From contig NZ_PSMQ01000007.1 of assembly GCF_040290245.1 (NCBI RefSeq), positions 1 to 41,657 on the forward strand: DNA of 41,657 nt, read 5' to 3'. Origin of the DNA: Thermus_A sp040290245 (GTDB lineage: Bacteria; Deinococcota; Deinococci; Deinococcales; Thermaceae). The position numbers and the translations under genes were made by a program. Of this stretch, positions 32,391 through 39,989 are shown in pieces. Position 1 is the stretch's first letter, and each line of letters opens with the position of its first letter. The notes under the pieces are model-generated. The model was not told where the DNA came from and ran no database searches. It saw nothing but the letters and a program-made list of their open reading frames with translations.

Positions 32391-33647
32391 ATGAGGATCC
32401 TGGAGGCGGCCAACCTCAAGAAGGCCTTCAAAGGCCCCAAGGGCCAGGCTCACCCCGTTTTAAACGGGGTGAGCCTGGTTTTGAGGGAAGGGGAGATCGT
32501 GGCCCTTTTGGGCCGGTCGGGAAGCGGGAAGAGCACGCTTTTGCGCATCCTGGCCGGCCTCATCCCCCCTGACGAGGGGGAGGTCCGCTACCGGGGGCAT
32601 CCCGTCAGGGGGCCGGTCCCCGGGGTGGGGATGGTCTTCCAAAGCTTTGCCCTCTTTCCCTGGCTTACGGTGTTTGAGAACGTGGAGCTCGGCCTCGAGG
32701 CCAGGGGCGTTCCCAAGGCGGAACGCAGAAGGCGCGTTCAGGAGGCCATTGCCCTCATCGGCCTCGAGGGGTTTGAGACCGCCTATCCCAAGGAGCTTTC
32801 GGGAGGGATGCGGCAGCGGGTGGGGTTTGCCCGGGCCTTGGTGACCCAGCCGGATGCGCTTTTTTTGGACGAAGCCTTCTCCGCTTTGGATGTGCTCACC
32901 GCGGAGACCCTTCGGAACGACCTACTGGACCTCTGGCTGGAAGGGGCGATGCCCACCAAGGCCATCTTGCTGGTGACCCACAACATCGAGGAGGCGGTCT
33001 ACCTGGCGGACCGGCTTCTGGTCCTGGGCAGCCCGGGGCGTATCCTGACGGAGCACCCGGTGGCCCTTCCCCATCCCCGGGACCCGGAGAGCGAGGGCTT
33101 CCGGAGCCTGGTGGAGGCGGTGTACGAGGTCCTCACCCAGCGCCCCGAGGAGGAGGCGAAGGCGGAAAGGACCCTGGCCCAAAAGCTCCCCTCCGCCTCG
33201 GTGAGCGCCATGCTGGGGCTTTTGGAGACCTTGGACCGGATGGGGGGCCGGGCGGACCTGCCGGAGCTGGCCGAGGAGCTGGCCCTCGAGGTGGACGATC
33301 TTTTCCCCCTTCTGGACGCCCTCGAGCTTTTGGACTTCGTGCGGCTCGCCGCGGGAGACGTCGAGCTGACCGAGCACGGCCGGGCCCTGGCCCGGGCGGA
33401 GGCTGGGCGCAAAAGGGAGATCTTCGCCGAACACCTGCTAAGGCACATCCCTTTGGCCGAGCATATCCGCCGGAGCCTGGACCTAGCCCCTGGCCACCGG
33501 CTGGGCGAGGAACGGTTCTTAGAGGCCCTGACCCTTCACCTCACCCCTGAGGAGGCCCGTCAGGTCCTGGACACCCTTATCGAGTGGGGACGGTACGCGG
33601 AGCTTTTCGCCTACGATGACCAGGCGGGGGTGCTCTACCGGCCTTGA
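32391..33647 (+). CDS. ABC transporter ATPase with C-terminal AAA-associated domain
   Basis: 418 residues from ATG 32391 (an in-frame start 21 codons earlier lies inside the permease gene). Walker A LLGRSGSGKSTLLRILAG, Q-loop VFQSFALFPWLTV, signature LSGGMRQRVGFARAL, Walker B ALFLDEAFSALD, H-loop LLVTHNIEEAV: all complete. Residues about 265-418 form a second, helical domain (VSAMLGLLETLDRMGGRADL, ELTEHGRALARAEAG) like the AAA_assoc_C domain fused to some NitT/TauT ATPases. It begins 10 bases after the permease gene. Substrate unknown; the next gene is a metal transporter with its own promoter. Confidence 0.92.
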   Translation: MRILEAANLKKAFKGPKGQAHPVLNGVSLVLREGEIVALLGRSGSGKSTLLRILAGLIPPDEGEVRYRGHPVRGPVPGVGMVFQSFALFPWLTVFENVELGLEARGVPKAERRRRVQEAIALIGLEGFETAYPKELSGGMRQRVGFARALVTQPDALFLDEAFSALDVLTAETLRNDLLDLWLEGAMPTKAILLVTHNIEEAVYLADRLLVLGSPGRILTEHPVALPHPRDPESEGFRSLVEAVYEVLTQRPEEEAKAERTLAQKLPSASVSAMLGLLETLDRMGGRADLPELAEELALEVDDLFPLLDALELLDFVRLAAGDVELTEHGRALARAEAGRKREIFAEHLLRHIPLAEHIRRSLDLAPGHRLGEERFLEALTLHLTPEEARQVLDTLIEWGRYAELFAYDDQAGVLYRP

Positions 33648-33672
33648 CAAGGAATTTAGGCTATCCTAAAAT
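33644..33672 (+). promoter_or_regulatory. mntH promoter with embedded DtxR/MntR-like operator
   Basis: Consensus promoter TTGACA (33644-33649), 17-bp spacer, TAAAAT (33667-33672). Between and over the -10 lies the dyad TTTAGG-CTAT-CCTAAA (33655-33670), matching the core of DtxR/MntR-type metalloregulator operators (TTAGG...CCTAA). Its position would block RNA polymerase, so repression by a Mn- or Fe-loaded regulator is expected. The -35 box overlaps the TGA stop of the ATPase gene. Confidence 0.75.
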
Positions 33673-33694
33673 CCAGGCGAGAGGAGGGCTCGCC

Positions 33695-34950
33695 ATGCCC
33701 GATTCCGCCCTTCCCCACCCCAAGCCCCTTTGGTACTACCTCGGGCCCGCGTTCCTTGTGGCGGTGTGGGGTACATGGACCCGGGCAACTGGGCCACGGA
33801 CCTCGAGGCGGGTAGCCGGTACGGCCTCGCCTTGCTTTTTGTGGTCACCTTTTCCAGCGGGGTGGCCATCCTGATGCAGGCCCTTTCCGCCAAGCTTGGG
33901 GTGGTTACGGGGAAGGACCTGGCCCAACACCTCAGGGGCTTTCGCGCCTGGCCCCTCTTCTTCCTGGTGGCCGCCTTGGCCATGGCCGCCACCGATCTGG
34001 CGGAGTTCATGGGGGTGGCGGTGGCGCTCAACCTCCTTTTCGGTATACCCCTGCTTCTAAGCGCATTCCTAACCGTTTTGGACGTCCTTTTCATCCTCTG
34101 GCTTGAGCGCTTCGGCCACCGCGCCATCGAGGGGATCATCACCCTCTTCGTGGCCGCGGTGGGCCTTTCCTACGCGTACGAGGTCCTTCTGGTCCACCCT
34201 AGGCTTTCGGAGGTGGCCCTCCGCCTGTTCGTTCCGGAGCCGGGGCCGTTTTCCGGGCATGCCCTCTACGTGGCTCTAGGCATCCTCGGAGCCACGGTCA
34301 TGCCCCACAACCTCTTTTTGCACTCCGCCCAGGTGAAGACCCGGCTCCCGGATCAAGGGGCTTTGCCGCCAAGCGGGAGACCCCGTCAGGCCGCGTCTGC
34401 GATTTACCGGTATGCCCTTTGGGACACCCTCATCGCCCTGGGGGCGGCCTGGATGGTGAACGCGGCCATCCTGGTGGTGGCCGGCACCTTGTTTCACGAC
34501 CGGGGCCTGGTCATCCAGGACCTGAATGAGGCCTATCGGACGCTTTCGCCCCTCCTCGGCCCCCTGGCGGGAACGGTCTTCGCCTTGGCCCTTCTGGCCT
34601 CCGGCCTTTCCAGCTCCACCACGGCCACCCTCGCGGGCCAGGTGGTCTTCGAAGGCTTCCTGGGACGGTGGAACCCGTTTCTTGGCCGGCTTGGCCTCCG
34701 GCTTTTGACCATGCTGCCAGCCGTGGTGGCCATCGCCCTTTCCGCCAAGCCCATGGACCTTTTGGTCTTCAGCCAGGTCTTTCTCTCCCTAGCCCTCCCC
34801 TTTGCGGTCTTGCCCCTGGTGGGCCTCACCTCCGACCCGCGGGTGATGGGGGAGATGGCCAACCCCCCCTGGCTCAGGGTCATCGCCTGGGGGGTGGCCC
34901 TTCTCCTCGTGGGGCTTAACCTGTGGCTGCTTTTCAGCTTGAAGGGGTAG
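33695..34950 (+). pseudogene. mntH: NRAMP-family Mn(II) transporter MntH, frameshifted in the first helix
   Basis: The expected N-terminus starts at ATG 33695 (MPDSALPHPKPLWYYLGPAF, then LVAV) but runs on in the wrong frame; from about 33767 the second frame gives GYMDPGNWATDLEAGSRYG and the rest of the protein to 34950. The break lies in GCGGTGTGGGGTAC (about 33760-33773): two extra bases (a TG repeat) or one missing base explains it. The remaining 406-residue frame has the other helices and the MPHNLFLHSAQ motif. An ATG at 33730 in the second frame would give a protein without most of helix 1a. A sequencing error is possible; otherwise this is a recent pseudogene. Confidence 0.8.
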
Positions 34951-34958
34951 GACCCAAA

Positions 34959-34995
34959 GGGCACCCGGGGGCCAAGGTGTGGCCCCCGGGTGCCC
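34959..34995. terminator. Bidirectional terminator between mntH and the Asr-like gene
   Basis: A perfect 16-bp inverted repeat, GGGCACCCGGGGGCCA (34959-34974) and TGGCCCCCGGGTGCCC (34980-34995), with a 5-base loop. It sits nine bases after the mntH stop and serves the convergent minus-strand gene as well. No long T-tract. Confidence 0.85.
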
Positions 34996-35016
34996 TCCTG
35001 AAGCGGGGTCCGGGCG

Positions 35017-35226
35017 TTAGGGCTTAGACTTCCTCATCCCCTTGGTGTTCCGGACCCCCTTGTGCGCCTTTTTGTGCGCCTTCTTGTGCCACTTATGCAC
35101 TTTGGACTTGGCGGTGGCGTGCACCTGGGCCTTGGGCTTGGCGGGGGCGGGGGCCTGGGCGTGCCCATGGGCCAGGGCCAGACTGCCAGCCAGAAGCGCC
35201 GCGAGGAGGAACCTGTTCATCCGCAT
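35017..35226 (-). CDS. Small secreted His/Lys-rich protein, Asr-like
   Basis: 69 residues. Signal peptide MRMNRFLLAALLAGSLALAH with likely cleavage near GHAQA; the rest is Pro/Ala/Lys then HATAKSKVHKWHKKAHKKAH, ending in a Lys/Arg-rich tail. Composition and plan resemble the enterobacterial acid-shock protein Asr (signal peptide plus basic Lys/His repeats), though true homology cannot be judged from such simple sequence. The seven or so His residues could also bind metal. Good GGAGGTGAAGG ribosome-binding site; promoter with the TTCAG repeat. Confidence 0.75.
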   Translation of the reverse strand: MRMNRFLLAALLAGSLALAHGHAQAPAPAKPKAQVHATAKSKVHKWHKKAHKKAHKGVRNTKGMRKSKP

Positions 35227-35229
35227 CCT

Positions 35230-36192
35230 TCACCTCCAAGAAAAGGGTAGAGGGGCTAGCTGAAGCGAGGCTGAAGCGTTCCGGGGCCCGGGAGGGATAT
35301 AGCCCGCCTGCCCGTAGAGGTCCAGGGCTTTTCTCAGAAGCGCTTTGGCCTCCTCCTCCCGCCCCTCCTTTTTGAGCACTAGACCCAGGAGGTAGGTGGC
35401 CAGAGGGTTTTTCGGCTCGAGGGCCACAGCCCGCCGTAGGAAAGCCTCGGACCGGGCGAGGCCTTGGGGGGTGGCCGGGCCGAGGAAGCCCCCGGGGGTT
35501 TGTTCGCCCCGGTAGTAGTAGAACTGGCTCCGCACGAAGGAAAAGGGAAGGGGTGTGACCTCCTCGGGCTTCAGGGTCTGGCCCCTGCCCACGTCCACGT
35601 AGCGGAGGATGGCATGGTCCTCGCTATAAACTGGCTTCAGAAAACGGTAAACCCCACCCGCTTGGGCGAAAACCCCCCGGTGCTCTACAAACGGGGTGGG
35701 ATCGGAGGCGTCCACCAAAAGGTCCTCCTTGCCCAGCTTTAAGACCGCTACCGCATGCCCCAGGTTGCTTTCCTTCCCCTCAGGGTTCTGGTAGACCATG
35801 TAGACCCCGGTGGAAAACCCCATCTTTTCCAGGAGGGCGGCGATAAGCACGGACTGGAGGAGGCACTGCCTCTCCCCACGGGAGGCGGCATAGGCGAACT
35901 CGTACCCCCGTTCCAGGCTGAAGTGGGGCAGGAGGCGCTTGACCATCCGGTGGACCTCCAAAGCCGCTTTGACCGGCCCCTCCTTCTGCCAGCGGAGGAG
36001 GGCTGCCTCTAAGGCAAGGCGGGACTCGCGGAGAAAGGCGCTCCGGAACCAGGGGATGAAGGGCGGGGCACCAGCGACCTCCCGGTAAGAGTCCCTAATC
36101 AGCGTCTTAAGGCCTTCCCCGTCCCAGACGAGGCTCTGCCCTAGACCCTCTATGCTCCCGAGGAAGGCCAAAATCCAAAGGGCGCGTTTCAT
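35230..36192 (-). CDS. Secreted transglutaminase-like protein with C-terminal TPR
   Basis: 320 residues. Signal peptide MKRALWILAFLGSIEGLGQS. A transglutaminase-like cysteine-protease fold at about 75-170 has the triad Cys110 (GERQCLLQSVLIAALLE), His146 (NLGHAVAVLKLG) and Asp161 (LLVDASDPT). A TPR pair follows near 230-285 (FLRRAVALEPKNPLATYLLG, KKEGREEEAKALLRKALDLY). Such proteins act on or bind proteins or wall peptides outside the cell. Its stop is three bases from the start of the Asr-like gene downstream. Confidence 0.85.
   Translation of the reverse strand: MKRALWILAFLGSIEGLGQSLVWDGEGLKTLIRDSYREVAGAPPFIPWFRSAFLRESRLALEAALLRWQKEGPVKAALEVHRMVKRLLPHFSLERGYEFAYAASRGERQCLLQSVLIAALLEKMGFSTGVYMVYQNPEGKESNLGHAVAVLKLGKEDLLVDASDPTPFVEHRGVFAQAGGVYRFLKPVYSEDHAILRYVDVGRGQTLKPEEVTPLPFSFVRSQFYYYRGEQTPGGFLGPATPQGLARSEAFLRRAVALEPKNPLATYLLGLVLKKEGREEEAKALLRKALDLYGQAGYIPPGPRNASASLQLAPLPFSWR
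35244..35275 (-). promoter_or_regulatory. Promoter of the Asr-like gene with TTCAG repeat (box 3)
   Basis: Minus strand: GCTTCAG twice (TTCAG at 35275-35271 and 35264-35260), 11-bp period; each is part of the longer match CGCTTCAG. Ten bases later TACCCT (35249-35244) serves as -10. The whole element lies inside the last codons of the upstream transglutaminase-like gene, so the gene has a promoter embedded in its neighbour. Confidence 0.6.
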
Positions 36193-36220
36193 GAAGGTCA
36201 GCCTACACCCAGATCCCCCC

Positions 36221-37258
36221 TCAGACCTTGAGGAAGATCCCCCTCCGGTAAAAGAGGTACATCACCCCCCACCAGAGGCCAATATACCCCAGAGTGAAAG
36301 CCCAGCCCGCCCAAAGGGGCCCCATGGTCTGGGCCAGGAGGGAGAGGAGCCTGTCCTGGAGGGACTCCTCTCCGAGCCTCAAGCGCATGAGGATCCCGAG
36401 CTTGAAGGCCACCGGGAGGACGTAGGCCAGAAGGGGGTTGGCCCCCAGGGCCCGGACCGCCTCGAGGCCACGCGGGGGCTTGGCGTCTAAAAACTGCAAA
36501 AGGCCTAGGAGCAAAGCCCCCACCCCAGCGGTGACCAGGATGTACGGGGGGGTCCAGTAGGTCTTGTCGTAGGGAAGGCCGAGGCGGAGGGCGAGCCCCA
36601 GGACCAAGGCGGCCCAGGCCAAGGGGTAGACGCCCCGGCCCCCGCGCCCCAGGGCCTCCCCCACCAGGGTGCCAAAAAGGACCAAAGCCCCCGTGGGGAT
36701 GGCGGAGAAAACCCCCCTGAGGCCCAAGGGGGCGAGGTAGGTGGCGTTCAGGTGGCGCATCAGGTTGGCCTCTTCCCTGTAGACCCCCTGGCCCACCCCG
36801 GGGACGGGCACGAGGAGGAGGGCGGCCTCGTAGACAAGGAGGAGGAGGAGGGCCAGAACCCCCCGCCTGAGGGGGGGAAGGTCGTACAACCAGGCCCCAA
36901 GCCAGTAGGCGAGGGCGATGAGCTGTAAAACATCCAGGGTAAAGACGAGATGCCCTGCGGAAAGGCTGCTGAGGCCGAGGCCCAAAAGGAAGAGGAGGGC
37001 CACCCGGCGGAGGATCCGCACCTCATAGAGCCATTCCGGCCTCCCCGAGGCGAGGAAGCGTCTTCGGGAGAAGGGGATCGCCACCCCCATGGCCAAAAGG
37101 AACCAGGGAAAGACCCAGTCCGCCAGGTAGACCCCGCTGGCGAAGGGGGCGTGGCCAAGCCAGGAAGGGGGGTTGTAAAGGGTTTGGTTGTTCACAAAGA
37201 GCATGAGGAGGACGGTCAGCCCTCGGAAGACATCCAAGGCGAGAAGGCGGGCGCTCAT
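36221..37258 (-). CDS. Membrane acyltransferase-like protein (HGSNAT/DUF5009 type)
   Basis: 345 residues, about ten membrane helices. The start SARLLALDVFRGLTVLLMLF and the following LADWVFPWFLLAMGVAIPFS match the heparan-alpha-glucosaminide N-acetyltransferase-like family (DUF1624/DUF5009). Members transfer acyl groups across the membrane to sugar amines. It overlaps the polysaccharide deacetylase gene upstream by four bases, so acetylation and deacetylation functions are encoded together. Confidence 0.87.
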   Translation of the reverse strand: MSARLLALDVFRGLTVLLMLFVNNQTLYNPPSWLGHAPFASGVYLADWVFPWFLLAMGVAIPFSRRRFLASGRPEWLYEVRILRRVALLFLLGLGLSSLSAGHLVFTLDVLQLIALAYWLGAWLYDLPPLRRGVLALLLLLVYEAALLLVPVPGVGQGVYREEANLMRHLNATYLAPLGLRGVFSAIPTGALVLFGTLVGEALGRGGRGVYPLAWAALVLGLALRLGLPYDKTYWTPPYILVTAGVGALLLGLLQFLDAKPPRGLEAVRALGANPLLAYVLPVAFKLGILMRLRLGEESLQDRLLSLLAQTMGPLWAGWAFTLGYIGLWWGVMYLFYRRGIFLKV

Positions 37259-38397
37259 CGTTGGGCCTGGAGGCTGACCAGGTGGGTGACCGTGCCCAGG
37301 GCCAGCCCCTTCTCCTGGGCGAGGTGGGCCAGGCTGGGAAGGAGGTGGAGGCTCCCCACTACGTTGTCGTGTAGGAGGACGATCCCCCCGGGCCGCAGGC
37401 GGCTGAAGAGGCGCTTTTTCAGCGTATCCTCGGGGAGGTTCTGGTAGTCGCCGGGGTCGTCCGTCCAGAACACCGTGGTCAGGCCGAGTTCCCGGCCGAT
37501 GCGTAGGACCTCCCGCGAGTACCGGCCTCCCGGGGGGCGGAAGTAGCGGACGCGTTCCTGGGTCAGGGCATAGAGGACCTCGGAGCAGGCCGAGATCTCC
37601 TCTCGGATCTCGTCCGGGGGCAGCTTGGGTAGGCGGAGATGGTGGAAGGTGTGGTTGCCCAGCTCGTGCCCCGCCTGCACCAGGTCCCGCACGAAGTACG
37701 GATAGGCCACCGCGTTCCGTCCGATGACGAAGAAGGTGGCCTTCAGGTGGAGCCGGGCTAGGGTGTCTAGGAGGAGGGGGGTAAAAAGGGGGTGAGGGGC
37801 ATCGTCAAACGTGAGGGCCACCCGGTTGGTCGCCGGATCCCCGTGGTAGATGACCCTGCCTCTCGGACCAGCCCGGCTGGCCCGGGTCTGCTCTACCTGT
37901 TCCCGGACCAGAAGCGGTTTGGAGCCTTGGAAGACCAATCCCGCCTCGGGCTCGAGGTCCGGTTCGCGATTCGGGGGGCCTGGGCTCGGGTTGAGCCAGA
38001 GGCGCTCGTATTTGAGGCCTTCTTTAAGGAAGTCCTCGAGGCGGTCTTTGGGCACGCTTGCGGTGAGCAGGGGAAGAGGACCTTCGGGCCCTTGGTAAGG
38101 GGCCGGGTAGAGGCTTATGTCCACCTCGGTCAGGTTCCTTTTTTCTTCAAAGGCCTGGCGGACCCCCTTCCGGGCTGTCTCCAGAAGCCGCTCAGCGGGG
38201 GCGGGTGCGACCTCCATGACCACGTGGGCCACCGTGATGTGGCCGTTGCTTAGGTAGACCGCCCGCCGGACTCCCGGAAGGGGAAGGTTCAGCGAAGGTA
38301 GGGGGTAAGCCGGAAAAACCTTTTGTACAGGCCCCGCCTCTATGGAAGGAAGGGGCGCCAGGGCCAGGGTGAGCAGAAAGGGAAGCACGCCTCCCAT
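37255..38397 (-). CDS. Secreted polysaccharide deacetylase (NodB/CE4)
   Basis: 380 residues from ATG 38397, which gives a signal peptide MGGVLPFLLTLALAPLPSIE. The first half is a unique ~190-residue domain with no recognised family. The CE4 domain follows: RVALTFDDAPHPLFTPLLLD (motif 1, catalytic Asp and metal Asp), GHELGNHTFHHLRLPKL (metal His pair), YFRPPGGRY (motif 3), FWTDDPGDYQ and GIVLLHDN (motif 5). It would deacetylate a surface glycan. The start at 38397 lies one base after the stop of the NHL gene. Confidence 0.92.
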   Translation of the reverse strand: MGGVLPFLLTLALAPLPSIEAGPVQKVFPAYPLPSLNLPLPGVRRAVYLSNGHITVAHVVMEVAPAPAERLLETARKGVRQAFEEKRNLTEVDISLYPAPYQGPEGPLPLLTASVPKDRLEDFLKEGLKYERLWLNPSPGPPNREPDLEPEAGLVFQGSKPLLVREQVEQTRASRAGPRGRVIYHGDPATNRVALTFDDAPHPLFTPLLLDTLARLHLKATFFVIGRNAVAYPYFVRDLVQAGHELGNHTFHHLRLPKLPPDEIREEISACSEVLYALTQERVRYFRPPGGRYSREVLRIGRELGLTTVFWTDDPGDYQNLPEDTLKKRLFSRLRPGGIVLLHDNVVGSLHLLPSLAHLAQEKGLALGTVTHLVSLQAQR

Positions 38398-38398
38398 T

Positions 38399-39313
38399 CT
38401 AAGGGACTCGGTCCATCCCATCCGGGAAGCGGAGCTGCCCCACACCACTGCCCGGTCGGTCGGTCTGGCCGTACTGGAGCACTACGCGGTTGGTTTTTCG
38501 GTCCAGGACCAGAACCCGGTGCCTCCAGTCGTCGGTGAGGGCCACCAGGCCGTTGGGAAGCCCCAGGGCCACCGAGGGGTGGTCAAGCCGGTGGGCGGGG
38601 TCCTTTGGGGCGTAGCGCCAAAGGATGCGGCCCTGGAGGTCCAGCTCCACCACCGCTCCAGGCCTCCACCAGTCCACGACGAGAATCGTCCCCCAGGGGG
38701 TTAGGTTGGCATCCGAGGGGTAGTGCAGGGGAAGGGGAAGGGTCTTGAGCCGGCGGCCGTAAAGGTCGGTGATGGCCAGGTCATGCCCTTGAATTTCCGT
38801 AACGATCAGCCGATCCTTCCCCAGGGGGAAGGCCCCATTGGGTTTGTTGAAGAAGCCGTCCCGATTCCGGCAGACCCGGGTCTTGCCCAGCGTGCGGACC
38901 AGCCGCCCTTGGGGAGAGAAGAGGAGGACCCGGCAGTTTCGGATATCGGCCAAGGCCAGAAGGCCGGAGGGGAGGGGAACCAGATCGTCCGGGTTGTCCA
39001 AGGCCTCAGGCCCCGGTTTGAAGGGCCGGCCGTAGGTCCAAAGCGGACGGCCTTCCGGATAGGTGACCTTGCCCACGAGGTCGGCCTCCGGGTCGGTGAC
39101 GTAGACCGCGGCTTCCCCGGGGGCGAAGAAGACATCGTCCGTGTACCGGAAAGGCGGGGGCAGGACAAGGGCCCGCACGAACCGGCCCCAGCCGTCAAGC
39201 TCCACCAGCCTGTGGTTTCCCGCGTCCGCGATGACCAACCCCCGCCCAAGGGGCGGGGTGGGGGTTTGACCCAAGGCCAGGCTCAGAAGGGAAACAAGAA
39301 GGATCCAGGGCAT
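38399..39313 (-). CDS. Secreted NHL-type beta-propeller protein
   Basis: 304 residues with signal peptide MPWILLVSLLSLALGQ. Repeated blades are clear: GLVIADAGNHRLVELDGWGR, LLALADIRNCRVLLFSPQGR, LIVTEIQGHDLAITDLYGR, ILVVDWWRPGAVVELDLQGR and LVALTDDWRHRVLVLDRKTN, about six in all. NHL propellers bind proteins, RNA or sugars, or carry lyase activity; none can be assigned. First gene of the minus-strand unit with the deacetylase and acyltransferase-like genes. Confidence 0.87.
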   Translation of the reverse strand: MPWILLVSLLSLALGQTPTPPLGRGLVIADAGNHRLVELDGWGRFVRALVLPPPFRYTDDVFFAPGEAAVYVTDPEADLVGKVTYPEGRPLWTYGRPFKPGPEALDNPDDLVPLPSGLLALADIRNCRVLLFSPQGRLVRTLGKTRVCRNRDGFFNKPNGAFPLGKDRLIVTEIQGHDLAITDLYGRRLKTLPLPLHYPSDANLTPWGTILVVDWWRPGAVVELDLQGRILWRYAPKDPAHRLDHPSVALGLPNGLVALTDDWRHRVLVLDRKTNRVVLQYGQTDRPGSGVGQLRFPDGMDRVP

Positions 39314-39339
39314 TGCGATTGGGCCACGGGGGACCGGTC

Positions 39340-39813
39340 TCAGCGCTCCTTGCGCGCCCCCTGGTGCTTGGCGGATGGGGTCCTGTCCTCGAGGTGTTCC
39401 CTTCGGGAAGCAACCGCCTCCTCCGGCTTGCCCTTCTGCTCCTCCTGCTCGCTTTTGCCCCGGCTGAGCACCAGCTGGCCGTCCTTCAGGGCAAACCCCG
39501 GGGCGTGGAGAAGCTCAGGAAGGGGGACGAGCCTTCCGTCCACCAGGAGCTTGACCTCGCCCAGGCCCCGTCCTTCCCCTTTGACCGTGACCGGCAGGTT
39601 CACCGCCTTTCCGTCCGGAAGAACGATGCGCAGGATGGCCGCCTGGGCCAGGGGGCCGGGGGCGGTCTGGGAAGGCGTCTGTCCTTCCGTGTAGGTCCAG
39701 AGGACCTTTCCCGAAGGGTCAAGCAGGGCAAACCGGGTGCCCTGGGGAAAGGAGCCACCCGCCAGGGCCAGGGCCGTAAGGGTTGCGAACAGGGCTAGCG
39801 CACGTCTCAACAT
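39340..39813 (-). CDS. Secreted protein of unknown family (copy B)
   Basis: 157 residues from ATG 39813. Signal peptide MLRRALALFATLTALALAGG, a ~95-residue domain (FPQGTRFALLDPSGKVLWTY, LAQAAILRIVLPDGKAVNL, LGEVKLLVDGRLVPLPELL) and a highly charged tail (SEQEEQKGKPEEAVASRREH). The domain aligns with the secreted protein at 27688-28065 along its whole length; the charged tail is extra. No known family recognised. Ribosome-binding site AAGGAGGAGG. The promoter carries the TTCAG-type repeat as in copy A. Confidence 0.75.
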   Translation of the reverse strand: MLRRALALFATLTALALAGGSFPQGTRFALLDPSGKVLWTYTEGQTPSQTAPGPLAQAAILRIVLPDGKAVNLPVTVKGEGRGLGEVKLLVDGRLVPLPELLHAPGFALKDGQLVLSRGKSEQEEQKGKPEEAVASRREHLEDRTPSAKHQGARKER

Positions 39814-39834
39814 AGCACCACCTCCTCCTTCCTC

Positions 39835-39877
39835 GAATATACCGGGAATATACCGGGCCGGCTGAACCCAAGATGAA
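39835..39877 (-). promoter_or_regulatory. Promoter of secreted protein B with TTCAT/TTCAG repeat (box 4) and doubled -10
   Basis: Minus strand: TTCAT (39877-39873) and TTCAG (39866-39862), 11-bp period, nine bases, then TATATT (39852-39847). The 11-bp word CCGGTATATTC occurs twice in tandem (39856-39835), so a second -10 lies exactly one helical turn downstream. Confidence 0.6.
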
Positions 39878-39989
39878 ATTCCTCTGCCGCCGGGAACGGG
39901 GGCCCCGGCCTCCCTAAACCAGGGGCCGCGCAGCTTCAGAGGGCCTGGTCTACGCCCCCAGCGCGGCTGGAGCCCTTCCATGGCATACA

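Noticed and set aside
33730..34950. Intact shorter MntH starting at ATG 33730
   Set aside because: Its first 12-15 residues replace the conserved first half of helix 1, whose coding sequence is clearly present just upstream in another frame with promoter and ribosome-binding site.
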